Counted from the first letter of the stretch, positions 1 to 8,767 are shown. The stretch is DNA of 64,000 nt from Pseudomonas sp. StFLB209 (GCF_000829415.1 NZ_AP014637.1:4233001-4297000), one strand, 5' to 3'. Numbers and translations: made by a program. The notes: a model not told the origin generated them from the sequence alone.

Positions 1-400
1 CCAGACGCAGCTCGCCAAGCTGCAGGCAGGTCTCCTGAGGCGGCGCCCGACGCAGCAAGGTGCGGACCCTGGCGAGCAACTCGGAAAATGCGAACGGCTT
101 GACCAGATAATCATCGGCGCCCAACTCCAGGCCGCGGACCCGATCTTCGATGGCATCGCGGGCCGTGAGAAACAACACCGGGGTCTGTAGCCCGTTGGCG
201 CGCAGTTGCTCAAGAATCTGCCAGCCATCGACGCCGGGTAGCATCACATCGAGAATCAGTAGCGCATGTTCGCCGCTCAGTGCGCGGTGCAGGCCACTGT
301 GGCCGTCATTAGCCAGCTCGCTGTCGAAGCCGGCTTCGTTGAGCCCCTGGCGCAGGGATTGGCCGGTGCGGGCCTGGTCTTCGACGATCAGTAATTTCAT
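1..400 (-). CDS. OmpR/PhoB-family response regulator (CopR/CzcR-like), partial
   Basis: The first 133 residues of a two-component response regulator are present; the C-terminal part lies beyond the left window edge. The receiver domain is complete: acidic pair E7/D8, phospho-acceptor D51 in LILDVMLPG, and conserved K101 in DDYLVKPF. The [20 protein letters not shown] linker is typical of heavy-metal regulators (CopR, CzcR, IrlR), which pair with a membrane sensor kinase and activate metal-efflux genes. The DNA-binding wing-helix is expected outside the window. It is divergent from queF. In P. aeruginosa copRS lie near queF, which fits CopR, but the effector domain cannot be seen, so the specificity is inference. 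Confidence 0.85.
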   Translation of the reverse strand, partial: MKLLIVEDQARTGQSLRQGLNEAGFDSELANDGHSGLHRALSGEHALLILDVMLPGVDGWQILEQLRANGLQTPVLFLTARDAIEDRVRGLELGADDYLVKPFAFSELLARVRTLLRRAPPQETCLQLGELRL

Positions 401-560
401 CTGCCGATCACTGCTTGCTTAAAACAGGCTTTATACCGTGTCAGGCGGGCCAGCGGTGCAAGCTTACTGTGTTGTAATCCGCCGCATGGCCGCACGGGCT
501 GAACGCTGCCGGCAAAACAGGTAGACTTGCCGGGTTATTTTCCGAGATTCCTATACCGCC

Positions 561-1391
561 ATGCATCCTGCCGCCGAACACTCGCCTCTGGGCAAGTCCA
601 GTGAGTACGTCTCTAGCTACACGCCTGAGTTGCTGTTTCCGATTCCGCGCGCCGCGAAATGGGCCGAATTGGGCCTGAGCGCCGAGACACTGCCGTATCA
701 GGGCGTCGATGTGTGGAACTGTTATGAGCTGTCCTGGCTGCTGCCGTCGGGCAAGCCGGTGGTGGCGATTGCCGAGTTCAGCGTGCCGGCCGACTCGCCG
801 AATATTATCGAGTCCAAGTCGTTCAAGCTGTACCTCAACTCCCTGAATCAGACCGTATTCACCAGCCGTGAAGCCTTGCACGAAGTGTTGGTCAGCGACC
901 TGTCGGCAGCGGCCGGCAAACCGGTTGGCGTGCGTATCAGCAGCCTGGACGAGATCACTGCACAGGGTGTGGCGGCCTTGCCTGGCGAGTGCATCGATGA
1001 GCTGGATATCGAAGTCAGCAGCTATGATCATCCGCGTCCCGAGTTGTTGCGCTGTGACCCGGCCCAGGTGGTCGAGCATAGCCTTTACAGTCACCTGCTC
1101 AAATCCAATTGCCCGGTGACCAGCCAGCCGGACTGGGGCACGGTGGTGGTGGAGTATCGCGGCGCGCAACTGGACCCGGCCAGCCTGCTGGCGTACATCG
1201 TCAGCTTCCGCCAGCATTCGGATTTCCATGAGCAGTGCGTCGAGCGCATCTTTCTCGATCTTCAGCGCTTGCTCAAGCCGGAAACACTCACTGTGTATGC
1301 GCGTTATGTACGCCGTGGCGGGCTGGACATCAATCCGTACCGCAGCACCCATGCCTTGCCGATCAGCAACGAGCGTCTGGCACGTCAGTGA
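561..1391 (+). CDS. queF: NADPH-dependent 7-cyano-7-deazaguanine reductase QueF
   Basis: QueF reduces preQ0 to preQ1 with NADPH, the last free-base step of queuosine synthesis before insertion into tRNA with GUN anticodons. The protein has 276 residues, matching the long, two-lobed (E. coli-type) form. The QueF motif [11 protein letters not shown] is at about residues 84-94. The thioimide-forming cysteine is in [13 protein letters not shown] (C184), with the conserved aspartate D191. The gene stands alone, divergent from the response regulator and convergent with the DUF4404 gene, and is closed by a strong hairpin terminator. Nothing looks unusual. Confidence 0.97.
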   Translation: MHPAAEHSPLGKSSEYVSSYTPELLFPIPRAAKWAELGLSAETLPYQGVDVWNCYELSWLLPSGKPVVAIAEFSVPADSPNIIESKSFKLYLNSLNQTVFTSREALHEVLVSDLSAAAGKPVGVRISSLDEITAQGVAALPGECIDELDIEVSSYDHPRPELLRCDPAQVVEHSLYSHLLKSNCPVTSQPDWGTVVVEYRGAQLDPASLLAYIVSFRQHSDFHEQCVERIFLDLQRLLKPETLTVYARYVRRGGLDINPYRSTHALPISNERLARQ

Positions 1392-1408
1392 AATGTTTTG
1401 CAATGAAA

Positions 1409-1437
1409 AAGCCCGTCAAATGACGGGCTTTTTTTTG
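1409..1437 (+). terminator. Rho-independent terminator of queF
   Basis: Perfect inverted repeat AAGCCCGTCA / TGACGGGCTT with a 2-nt loop, followed by a run of T. It lies 18 nt after the queF stop and between convergent genes. Confidence 0.93.
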
Positions 1438-1444
1438 AAGGGTG

Positions 1445-1714
1445 TCAGATGCCGATATTGCCCAAGGTCACGACGATATTACGCAGCGTGCCGGCGATAC
1501 CCGGATGTTCCAGTTCGAAGCGCTCGACCGCCAGGTTGACGCCATCCACCAGGCTGGTGTCTTGCGTGTGAGTGGCGTCTTCCAGTTCGATCTTGCTTTT
1601 GATCTGTTGCATCAGTTCATGCAGCTCAACACGCTCGGTTTCCGACAGCGGCGGGTTCTGTTCCAGTTGCTCATGCAGGGCATTGAGTTGTTCTTGCAGT
1701 TCGCGGGCGGGCAT
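1445..1714 (-). CDS. DUF4404 family protein
   Basis: Small cytoplasmic protein of 89 residues, rich in Leu, Gln and Glu, with no signal peptide or membrane segment. The N-terminal half (MPARELQEQLNALHEQL) is predicted to be amphipathic helix. The C-terminal part (HPGIAGTLRNIVVTLGNIGI) matches the conserved end of DUF4404 proteins, which are common in gamma-proteobacteria and have no known function. The start is supported by a purine-rich GAAGGAG site upstream on the minus strand. It is convergent with queF and downstream of the HAD-like gene. Function is unknown. Confidence 0.85.
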   Translation of the reverse strand: MPARELQEQLNALHEQLEQNPPLSETERVELHELMQQIKSKIELEDATHTQDTSLVDGVNLAVERFELEHPGIAGTLRNIVVTLGNIGI

Positions 1715-1823
1715 GGCGTGCTCCTTCTTCGATAAGCCTCACTCATGGACCCTTGGTGCAGGCGAAAGGTCCCTGTTGCCAGTAAGCCTAATCCAGATCG
1801 GAGTGCTTTGCCGCTGACCGGCG

Positions 1824-2447
1824 TCAGGGTTTTTCGCCCTTGCTGCGGCGCAGCACGATATCGGCCAGACACGACTCCAGATCGCCCAAGTGATCGATCA
1901 CCGAGTGGGCGCCCAGGCTGTACAGGTGCAGCGTGGCCTGGGCACGCTGACGCTCGCGCTGGTCGTGATCCAGTGCCTGCCATTGCTCGGCGCTCAGGCC
2001 GCACAGTGAACCGCAGGAGGCCAGGCCGATGGTCCATAGCCCGGCGTTCAGGCCTGATTGCAACAGCTGTGGATTACCGCTGACCAGCACACAGCCGTCG
2101 AGCTGGCTGACCTTCAGGGTCATCAGGGCCAGCCAGCAGGCATCCGGCGCCGGCCACTGCACCGGGCTGCGCGGGGTGGCGCAGATCAAGTCGCCCAGCG
2201 GGCTTGAAAGGCTCAGGCTCAGCGGGTCGGGCAGATCGTCCAGCCAGGCGCAGGGAATGCCTTGCTGGCGCAGGCTGTGCAAGCTTTCCAGTGCGCCGGG
2301 CGTGAGTTGCGCGTGGCTGTCGAGAGCGGCCTCGCTTTGGCTGTCCATTTTGCTGGCAGCTTGCCCGCCAAAATCCACCAGACAGCCACTTAGGCCGAAC
2401 AGCAGGGCGGAAAAAGCCGGCATGGGCGTGTCGACCGGTGCAAGCAT
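1824..2447 (-). CDS. HAD-like protein related to phosphonoacetaldehyde hydrolase
   Basis: Protein of 207 residues from an ATG with GGAG nine bases upstream. The reading frame runs open further upstream, but that part overlaps the mlaA promoter and has no family character. The N-terminal strand FSALLFGLSGCLVDFGG sits where HAD hydrolases carry hhhhDxDGxxxD; here the nucleophile Asp position is occupied by Gly, so the classical catalytic motif is degraded. The rest resembles the cap and core of phosphonatase-type HADs. Pseudomonads carry such a phosphonoacetaldehyde-phosphonohydrolase-related protein upstream of mlaA. It may be catalytically inactive; its role is unknown. A later ATG at 2423 is possible. 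Confidence 0.7.
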   Translation of the reverse strand: MLAPVDTPMPAFSALLFGLSGCLVDFGGQAASKMDSQSEAALDSHAQLTPGALESLHSLRQQGIPCAWLDDLPDPLSLSLSSPLGDLICATPRSPVQWPAPDACWLALMTLKVSQLDGCVLVSGNPQLLQSGLNAGLWTIGLASCGSLCGLSAEQWQALDHDQRERQRAQATLHLYSLGAHSVIDHLGDLESCLADIVLRRSKGEKP

Positions 2448-2631
2448 GGCGGGATTCTCCGAAATAGCCTGCACGCTACCGGAGCTCGATGACAGAAATA
2501 TGAATGCGCGGTGACCGTCAGCGATGCTGGCGCGCGTATGCAAGTCTGCCTGATTGGTCGCGAAGGCTTTATACTGCCTGTCTTTGCCCGCCGCTGTGGC
2601 CGGGTCATCACCTCTGACAGGAGTTTGCGTT

Positions 2632-3333
2632 ATGCCCCAATCGCGTAACGGCTTTATCCAGCGACTGGCCCGTCTGTCTCTGTGCGCCGGCGTCGCTATG
2701 GTCCCGATGGCTGTCCAGGCCGCCGAGGATGACCCTTGGGAAAGCATCAACCGGCCGATCTTTCGCTTCAACGATCTGGTTGATACCTACACCCTCAAGC
2801 CGATCGCTCAGGGCTATCAGTTCATCGCGCCACAGTTCGTGGAAGATGGCGTACACAACTTCTTCAACAACATCGGTGATGTCGGCAACCTGGCCAACAA
2901 CGTGCTGCAGGCCAAGCCTCACGCTGCCGGGGTCGACACCGCGCGGCTGATCGTCAACACCACGTTCGGCCTGCTGGGTTTCGTCGATGTCGGCACGCGC
3001 ATGGGCCTGCAACGCAGCGACGAAGATTTCGGCCAGACCCTGGGTTACTGGGGCGTAGGCAGCGGTCCCTACGTTGTACTGCCGCTGTTCGGCCCCAGCA
3101 CTGTGCGCGATACCTTTGCCAAATACCCGGACAGCTACACCACGCCGTGGCGTTACGTCGATCACGTGCCGACCCGTAATTCGGCATTGGGTGTGAACCT
3201 GATCGATACCCGCGCCAGCCTGCTGTCGGCCGAGCGTCTGGTGACCGGCGACAAGTACACCTTTATTCGTAACGCCTACCTGCAAAACCGCGAATTCAAG
3301 GTCAAGGACGGTCAGGTCGAAGACGACTTCTGA
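2632..3333 (+). CDS. mlaA: MlaA/VacJ family outer-membrane lipid asymmetry protein
   Basis: MlaA removes misplaced phospholipids from the outer leaflet of the outer membrane and passes them to MlaC and the MlaFEDB transporter. The 233-residue protein starts with a signal peptide (about residues 1-30, cleavage near AVQAA) followed by the family hallmark EDDPWESINRPIFRFND. Blocks GVHNFFNNIGD and TTFGLLGFVDVGTRMGL are characteristic. E. coli MlaA is a lipoprotein; here the only early Cys (C18) sits before the hydrophobic stretch and not in a convincing lipobox, so signal peptidase I cleavage seems more likely. The ATG is preceded by ACAGGAG. Confidence 0.95.
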   Translation: MPQSRNGFIQRLARLSLCAGVAMVPMAVQAAEDDPWESINRPIFRFNDLVDTYTLKPIAQGYQFIAPQFVEDGVHNFFNNIGDVGNLANNVLQAKPHAAGVDTARLIVNTTFGLLGFVDVGTRMGLQRSDEDFGQTLGYWGVGSGPYVVLPLFGPSTVRDTFAKYPDSYTTPWRYVDHVPTRNSALGVNLIDTRASLLSAERLVTGDKYTFIRNAYLQNREFKVKDGQVEDDF

Positions 3334-3353
3334 TTCTTGCCGACAATCCGCTG

Positions 3354-3833
3354 TCAGCTCTCGGCGAAGGTCTTCAGTGCCTCGCCTTCCATTCGGTAGC
3401 GCACCCACTCGGTCTGTGGGCGCGCACCGATTGATTCATAAAAGCGAATGGCCGGTTCATTCCAGTCCAGCACGCTCCACTCGAATCTGCCGCACGCTTT
3501 GGCACAGGCCTCACGGGCCAGGTGTTTGAGCATCAATTTGCCGGCGCCGGTGCCGCGCTGTTCGGGGCTGATGTAAAGGTCTTCCAGGTACAGGCCATTG
3601 CGGCCCTGCCAGGTCGAATAGTTGAAAAAATACACCGCGAACCCGATGGGCTGCTCGTCGCGGCAGCAGATCAGGGCATGGCTGGTGGCCTGTTCGACGA
3701 ACAGCGTGCGCTCGATGTCAGCAACACTGGCCAGCACCTGGTGACGGGCTTTTTCGTAATCGGCCAGTTCGGTGATGAAGGCCAGGATCTGTGCGGCGTC
3801 TTCGCGGCGGGCTGGGCGGATGTTGAGGTTCAT
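3354..3833 (-). CDS. GNAT family N-acetyltransferase (diamine/thialysine type)
   Basis: Single-domain GNAT of 159 residues. Motif A is clear: YLEDLYISPEQRGTGAGKLM, with the acetyl-CoA pyrophosphate loop RGTGAGK at 93-99, followed by a motif-B segment WNEPAIRFYESIGA. The LEDLYI...RG pattern is that of spermidine/spermine and thialysine N-acetyltransferases, so a small amine or amino-acid side chain is the likely substrate. It is monocistronic, convergent with mlaA, and divergent from the LysR gene with an 89-nt gap. Substrate assignment is inference. Confidence 0.88.
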   Translation of the reverse strand: MNLNIRPARREDAAQILAFITELADYEKARHQVLASVADIERTLFVEQATSHALICCRDEQPIGFAVYFFNYSTWQGRNGLYLEDLYISPEQRGTGAGKLMLKHLAREACAKACGRFEWSVLDWNEPAIRFYESIGARPQTEWVRYRMEGEALKTFAES

Positions 3834-3922
3834 GCTGGCGGCTCGGTGGTTGGGATGTACAGCAGCCTAAATCAGTCAGTAAGCTGCATGTAGTGCAATT
3901 TATTCAGGGTTGAGTGAGCGCT

Positions 3923-4852
3923 ATGCATTCTGTGTTGAGCCGACTGGATTTGAACCTGCTACGCATCTTCGATGCCCTGTACCGCCACGCCACAGTGGCC
4001 GCTGCGGCGCAAGAAGTCTCGCTCAGTGCATCGGCGTTCAGTCACGCTCTGGCGCGGCTGCGCGAGGCGCTGGGCGATGAACTGTTCATTCGTCAGGGTA
4101 ATCGCATGCGTCCTACGCAGCGGGCTGAGCAGCTTGCCAGCGTCGTTGCGCTGAGCCTGGCCACGTTAAGCGATGAGCTCGAACAGTGGGCGCCGTTCGA
4201 GCCGCTGACCAGCGAGCGGGTGTTTACCTTTGCCGCCACCGACTACACCGCCTTGCAACTGTTGCCTGGGTTGCTGGCGCGGCTGCAGCACTGCGCGCCA
4301 CGCTTGCGGCTCAAGGTTGTGCACGCCGAGCGCAAGATCTGCATCGAAGACCTGGCGTGTGGGCGGATCGATTTCGCCCTTGGTTATGGCGAGGAGCGTG
4401 ACAGCCTGCCGCCGGGTATCGACTGCGAAGACTGGTCGAGCGGGGAGTACGTGGTGATCGCCCGGCGCGGCCATCCAAGGATCGGTAACAGCCTGGACCT
4501 GGCGACGTATCTGGCCGAGCGGCATGTGGTGGTGACACCGTGGGGCGAGAGCTGCGGGGTGGTGGATCTGGTCCTGCAAAGTATGGGCTTGCAGCGCGAT
4601 GTGGCCTTGCAGATTCCGGCGGTGCTGGTCGGGCCATTCATCATCGGCGGCAGCGATCTGATCATGACCCTGGCCGGGCACGCCGCGCGCCAACTCGCGC
4701 CGGCGGCAGATATCGTGCAGTTTGCGCCACCGTTTCCGATCAAACCCTACGTGCTGCGGCTCTACAGCCACCGCAAGTATGCGCGTAGTGACGCCCATGC
4801 CTGGATGGCGGGCCAGTTACTCACATTGTTTGCCGGGCTGCCGCCCGCTTGA
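3923..4852 (+). CDS. LysR family transcriptional regulator
   Basis: LysR-type regulator of about 309 residues. The N-terminal winged helix-turn-helix begins LSRLDLNLLRIFDALYRHAT and continues through SASAFSHALARLREALGDEL; the NodD/SyrM-like effector domain follows (about 95-300). An in-frame GTG at 3914 would add three residues; the ATG at 3923 has a GAGTGAG site at good spacing and was preferred. It is divergent from the GNAT gene, a possible target because LysR proteins often regulate the divergent neighbour. The ligand is unknown. Confidence 0.9.
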   Translation: MHSVLSRLDLNLLRIFDALYRHATVAAAAQEVSLSASAFSHALARLREALGDELFIRQGNRMRPTQRAEQLASVVALSLATLSDELEQWAPFEPLTSERVFTFAATDYTALQLLPGLLARLQHCAPRLRLKVVHAERKICIEDLACGRIDFALGYGEERDSLPPGIDCEDWSSGEYVVIARRGHPRIGNSLDLATYLAERHVVVTPWGESCGVVDLVLQSMGLQRDVALQIPAVLVGPFIIGGSDLIMTLAGHAARQLAPAADIVQFAPPFPIKPYVLRLYSHRKYARSDAHAWMAGQLLTLFAGLPPA

Positions 4853-4860
4853 GCGCGTGT

Positions 4861-5160
4861 TCAGCTCATGGAAATGATCGACAGCCCGAGCTTCTGACCG
4901 CCATCGTCCTGGTCGGCCAGCCAGACCACTTCGGTTTCAGCTTCCAGGCCTTTGAGGGCAGGGTGGTCAGAGTCGATCCGCACTTTCAACCTGTCACCGA
5001 CCTGGAACGTGCGGGGCGCCTGTACCTGCATGCCACTGCTGGACAGGTCCAGGCATACGGCTGGAATGATCTGCCCGGCATGGATGATGCTGACGTCGGC
5101 ATCGACGCGCATACGGATGAAATCCCGCTTCTCGGCATATCCCTGATCGATACGGCTCAT
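4861..5160 (-). CDS. PilZ domain protein (c-di-GMP receptor)
   Basis: Protein of 99 residues that is essentially one PilZ domain. The two nucleotide-binding signatures are intact: RxxxR in KRDFIRMRVD near residue 12-18, and D/NxSxxG in DLSSSGMQVQ around 38-47. It should therefore bind cyclic di-GMP. With no attached output domain it is likely an adaptor acting through a partner protein. It is convergent with the LysR gene and divergent from rssB. Confidence 0.92.
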   Translation of the reverse strand: MSRIDQGYAEKRDFIRMRVDADVSIIHAGQIIPAVCLDLSSSGMQVQAPRTFQVGDRLKVRIDSDHPALKGLEAETEVVWLADQDDGGQKLGLSIISMS

Positions 5161-5411
5161 GGTTTGTCCTAAGTTTTGGTTGCTGAACTAAGCGTTCTTA
5201 TAACTCCCGGCGATTTGTGATGTAAAGACGTAAATCAAGCGTGGAAGTTCGCTTGAAACGCCCGGCGGATGGGAGTACCGTCTGCGCCTTGAAGGGCACC
5301 TCTGAAGCGTCGGCGTATTGTCGTCCAGAGTGGCTAGAAAGCGAATCCAGTAAGCAGCTCCGGCATGTACCGGGCCGCCTACCTCAACCTGATCTGGCGC
5401 CGTTTGCCCAC

Positions 5412-6593
5412 ATGCCTAAAACCAGTGCAACGCTGCTGATTATCGATGACGACGAGGTCGTGCGTGCGAGTATCGCCGCCTACCTGGAAGACAGTGGTTT
5501 CAATGTCCTGCAGGCCATCAATGGCCAGCAGGGTGTCGAGATTTTCGAGCAGGAAAACCCCGACCTGATCATTTGCGATCTGCGCATGCCCCAGATGGGC
5601 GGCCTCGAGCTGATCCGCAAGGTCACTGCTAGCTCGCCACAAATGCCGGTGATCGTGGTCTCTGGTGCCGGTGTCATGAGCGACGCCGTCGAGGCTTTGC
5701 GCCTGGGCGCTGCCGATTACCTGATCAAACCCCTCGAAGACCTCGCAGTGCTTGAGCACTCGGTGCATCGCGCCCTTGATCGCGCGCGCCTGGAGCAGGA
5801 AAACCGGCTCTACCGGGAAAAGCTCGAAACCGCCAATCGCGAGCTTGAAGCGAGCCTGCACCTGCTGCAGGAAGATCAGGATGCCGGTCGGCAAGTGCAG
5901 ATGAACATGCTGCCAACCAGTCCCTGGTCCACCGAGCAGTTCAGCTTCGCCCACCAGATCATTCCGTCCCTGTATCTGTCGGGTGACTTCGTTGACTATT
6001 TTCGGGTCGACGAGCGCCGTGTGGCGTTCTACCTGGCGGACGTCTCGGGTCATGGCGCGTCATCGGCGTTCATTACCGTGCTGCTGAAGTTCATGACCAC
6101 GCGGTTGCTGTTCGAGTCCAAGCGGGGGGGGACCCTGCCTGAGTTCAAGCCTTCCGATGTGCTGGGGCATATCAATCGCGGGCTGATCAGCTGCAAGCTG
6201 GGCAAACACGTAACCATGGTGGGCGGGGTGATTGATGAGCAGGCGGGCACGCTGACCTATTCGGTGGGCGGTCATTTACCGCTGCCGGTATTGTTCAGCG
6301 AAGGTCAGGGCCGTTATCTTGAGGGCCGCGGCCTGCCGGTAGGTTTGTTTCAGGAAGCCACCTATCAGGATCACGTCCTGGAGTTACCCGAGGCGTTCAG
6401 CCTGACCCTGTTGTCTGATGGCATACTGGATCTGCTGCCCGGTGATACACTCAAGGAGAAAGAAGCTGCCTTGCCAGAGTTGGTCAAGACGGCGGGCGGC
6501 AGCCTGGATGGTCTGCGTCAGGTTTTCGAATTGGCTACGCTAGGGGAGATGCCGGATGATATCGCCTTGTTAGTGTTGAGCAGGAATCTTTGA
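5412..6593 (+). CDS. rssB: Response regulator with PP2C-type (SpoIIE) phosphatase domain, RssB
   Basis: Protein of 393 residues: receiver domain (1-120; acidic D12-D14, phospho-acceptor D56 in IICDLRMP, K106), a coiled-coil linker (about 125-165, LEQENRLYREKLETANREL), then a PP2C/SpoIIE serine phosphatase (170-393). Metal-binding Asp are visible in GDFVDYF (D192), LADVSGHG (D210), LSDGILD and PDDIALLVL. In Pseudomonas this architecture pairs with the adjacent STAS protein in a partner switch that controls RpoS/anti-sigma activity. The upstream open frame has no domain; the ATG of MPKTSATLLI fits the receiver start. Its stop overlaps the rssC start (TGATG), implying translational coupling. Confidence 0.92.
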   Translation: MPKTSATLLIIDDDEVVRASIAAYLEDSGFNVLQAINGQQGVEIFEQENPDLIICDLRMPQMGGLELIRKVTASSPQMPVIVVSGAGVMSDAVEALRLGAADYLIKPLEDLAVLEHSVHRALDRARLEQENRLYREKLETANRELEASLHLLQEDQDAGRQVQMNMLPTSPWSTEQFSFAHQIIPSLYLSGDFVDYFRVDERRVAFYLADVSGHGASSAFITVLLKFMTTRLLFESKRGGTLPEFKPSDVLGHINRGLISCKLGKHVTMVGGVIDEQAGTLTYSVGGHLPLPVLFSEGQGRYLEGRGLPVGLFQEATYQDHVLELPEAFSLTLLSDGILDLLPGDTLKEKEAALPELVKTAGGSLDGLRQVFELATLGEMPDDIALLVLSRNL

Positions 6594-7078
6594 TGAGTAC
6601 CGGTAGAATCCAGTTCGCCGAGCAAGAAGGCACCTTCGTTCTCAAGTTCGTCGGTGAAGTACGTCTGACCTTGTGCTCGGCCTTGGATGCGACGATCGAG
6701 CGGATCTTCACCGCGCTGAATTTCTCGGCCATCGTGATCGATCTGACCGAAACGCGCAGCATTGACAGCACCACATTGGGCCTGCTGGCCAAACTCTCGA
6801 TATTGTCGCGGCAGAAGGTCGGGCTATTGCCAACCCTGGTGACCACCCACGAAGACATCACTCGGCTGCTGCAGTCGATGGGCTTCGATCAGGTGTTCAA
6901 TATTGTCGATCACCCGGTCCCGTGCCCGGAGTGCCTGACTGACTTGCCCTCCCAGGATCAGGGTGAGGAAGTGGTCAAGGCCAAGGTGCTGGAAGCGCAC
7001 AAGATTCTGATGGGTCTCAACGAGTCCAATCGTGAAGCGTTTCACGACCTGGTCAATGCCCTGGAGGGGCAGCGCTAG
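6593..7078 (+). CDS. rssC: STAS-domain anti-sigma factor antagonist, RssC
   Basis: Protein of 161 residues. The STAS domain spans about 1-110; the phosphorylatable Ser/Thr is in the motif SIDSTTLGLLA (S59/T60). Phosphorylation by a kinase/anti-sigma factor and dephosphorylation by the PP2C domain of RssB would switch its binding. A C-terminal extension (about 115-161) contains two cysteines (VPCPECLTD) and a helical tail. The ATG overlaps the rssB stop by one base. A strong hairpin terminator closes the operon. Confidence 0.9.
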   Translation: MSTGRIQFAEQEGTFVLKFVGEVRLTLCSALDATIERIFTALNFSAIVIDLTETRSIDSTTLGLLAKLSILSRQKVGLLPTLVTTHEDITRLLQSMGFDQVFNIVDHPVPCPECLTDLPSQDQGEEVVKAKVLEAHKILMGLNESNREAFHDLVNALEGQR

Positions 7079-7110
7079 TTTTTGGCGGGCGTTAGCTGAC
7101 GTCAGCAAAG

Positions 7111-7146
7111 AAGGGGCGATACCTGCGCAGGTATCGCCCTTTTTTG
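7111..7146 (+). terminator. Terminator of rssBC
   Basis: Near-perfect stem GGGCGATACCTG / CAGGTATCGCCC followed by TTTTTT. It lies between convergent rssC and tal and may also serve tal, although the T-run on the minus strand is broken. Confidence 0.92.
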
Positions 7147-7148
7147 TA

Positions 7149-8075
7149 TCAGGCCTTTGCCGAAAGCAGGGCTTCGAGCTTTTCCTGATCGCGGGCAAAC
7201 TGACGAATGCCTTCGGCCAGCTTCTCGGTGGCCATTGCATCCTCGTTGGACAGCCAGCGGAATTGTTTCTCGCTCAGGCTCAGACGCTCTTCACCGGCCT
7301 GGCCGGGCGCCAATTGCCGGGTCAGGCTGCCTTGGTCTTCATCCAGCTGTTTGAGCAGATCGGGACTGATGGTCAGGCGATCACAGCCTGCCAGCTGTTC
7401 GATCTGACCGATATTGCGAAAGCTCGCACCCATCACCACCGTGTTGTAGCCATTGGCCTTGTAGTAGTTGTAGATGCGCGTCACTGACTGCACGCCAGGG
7501 TCTTGGGCGCCGGTGTATTCCTGCCCGGTGGATTTCTTGTACCAGTCGTAGATACGCCCCACGAACGGCGAAATCAGAAATACTCCGGCTTCAGCGCAGG
7601 CAACTGCCTGGGCGAAGGAGAACAGCAGGGTCAGGTTGGTCTGGATACCGTCTTTTTCCAGCTTCTCGGCAGCGCGGATGCCTTCCCAGGTCGAAGCCAG
7701 TTTGATCAGGATGCGATCACGGCCCACGCCTGCCTCTTCATACAGGCCGATCAGGCGCTGACCGCGCTCGATCATGGCTTGGGTGTCGAATGACAGCCGC
7801 GCGTCCACTTCTGTGGACACGCGGCCAGGAACGACGTCAAGGATCTTGCGGCCGATGGCCACGGCAAAGCGGTCGCTGGCCAGGCCAATATCACCCTGAC
7901 TACCGCTGAAGGCCTCGGCCAGCAGCGCAGCATTGCTCTCGTTAGAGGCCGCCTTGAGCAGCAACGAGGGGTTGGTGGTTGCATCCACTGGCTTGAGACG
8001 GGCGATGGCGTCGAAATCGCCGGTATCGGCCACAACAGTGGTGAATGCTTTGAGTTGTTCCAGCTTGGAAGTCAT
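7149..8075 (-). CDS. tal: Transaldolase
   Basis: Transaldolase B-type enzyme of 308 residues in the non-oxidative pentose phosphate pathway, exchanging a dihydroxyacetone unit between sedoheptulose-7-phosphate and glyceraldehyde-3-phosphate. Family blocks are intact: [12 protein letters not shown] near the N-terminus, the Schiff-base lysine in [11 protein letters not shown] (K125), and the C-terminal VMGASFRN and LTISPDLL segments. The ATG of MTSKLEQL was chosen; longer in-frame starts add residues foreign to the family. In P. aeruginosa tal is next to dusA; here about 3 kb of other DNA separates them. Confidence 0.96.
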   Translation of the reverse strand: MTSKLEQLKAFTTVVADTGDFDAIARLKPVDATTNPSLLLKAASNESNAALLAEAFSGSQGDIGLASDRFAVAIGRKILDVVPGRVSTEVDARLSFDTQAMIERGQRLIGLYEEAGVGRDRILIKLASTWEGIRAAEKLEKDGIQTNLTLLFSFAQAVACAEAGVFLISPFVGRIYDWYKKSTGQEYTGAQDPGVQSVTRIYNYYKANGYNTVVMGASFRNIGQIEQLAGCDRLTISPDLLKQLDEDQGSLTRQLAPGQAGEERLSLSEKQFRWLSNEDAMATEKLAEGIRQFARDQEKLEALLSAKA

Positions 8076-8338
8076 GAGTGTGCTCTGTCCTGTGCGATGC
8101 GATGACATTACCCGAGCCTAGTCGACCGCTCAAGACGGCCGGGCTAAAACAGCCCGTGTGGGTTAGCGGTGATTTTTCATGGCCGCAGGGTATGTGAATT
8201 AGGGAAGGCTGAATGAGTTGGAGTGTCATTCAGTGAGCTTGTTCCAAATGATCTGCAGGTGGTTGCCGGGCATCAATCAGTGTCAGTGCCATCCACTCAC
8301 TGTGGCCCGAGGCGCAGGTTGAGCTTTTCAGAGAGCCA

Positions 8339-8512
8339 TCATGAAAATGACGGTGCGGGCTGGTAGCAGCCCGGCTGGTTCGGTGGGCTGGCATCGCACC
8401 TGACGGTGTAGCCGTTTTCGCCAATCTCTCGTCCGCCTTCGCCAGTGCCTCGTTCGCTGTACGACGAGCAGCCGGCCAGAAGCACTGTCAGTGCCAGGTA
8501 TCCTGTTTTCAT
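8339..8512 (-). CDS. Small putative lipoprotein (57 aa)
   Basis: A 57-residue reading frame with clear lipoprotein features: short basic start MKTGY, hydrophobic stretch LALTVLL, and lipobox LLAGC with the lipid-accepting Cys at residue 15. The mature part is about 43 residues, Gly/Glu- then Pro-rich, with two more cysteines (TVRCDA and PGCYQP) that could form a disulfide in the periplasm. The ATG is preceded by AAAAGGGAT at good spacing. No family is recognised. It lies between tal and the prophage remnants. Confidence 0.6.
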   Translation of the reverse strand: MKTGYLALTVLLAGCSSYSERGTGEGGREIGENGYTVRCDASPPNQPGCYQPAPSFS

Positions 8513-8613
8513 TGCCAATCCCTTTTAACCGAAACGTCCGGACTTTAGCACGCCTGGCGGCGGCACGTGCTTGTAGCCACTGATGGTCTCGGGTAGTGAT
8601 CTGCATTTAATAA

Positions 8614-8653
8614 AATCACATATCGTGATTGATTGAATTCACGAAAGGTGATT
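8614..8653. promoter_or_regulatory. Two tandem 17-bp operator-like palindromes
   Basis: Two inverted repeats of the same design: AATCAC-N5-GTGATT at 8614-8630 and ATTCAC-N5-GTGATT at 8637-8653, differing at one arm base, with centres 23 bp apart (about two helical turns). A third, different inverted repeat (ATTGCA-N9-TGCAAT, 8655-8675) abuts them. They sit about 115-150 bp upstream of the first phage-like gene. The layout is that of a phage-type repressor operator pair; the binding protein is not in this window. Confidence 0.6.
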
Positions 8654-8767
8654 AATTGCATGTGGATTTTGCAATTCTGCTGATTGCTCAGCCCCGGTCG
8701 AAAAGGGCTTAAGCCAAGGAGCAGCCTTGCATTGCAATCAGATACGACTTTCGATTGGGGACATCAC

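Noticed and set aside
8655-8675. Pyocin P-box (PrtN target) reading of ATTGCATGTGG
   Set aside because: Only one partial unit is visible; real P-boxes have several repeated units.
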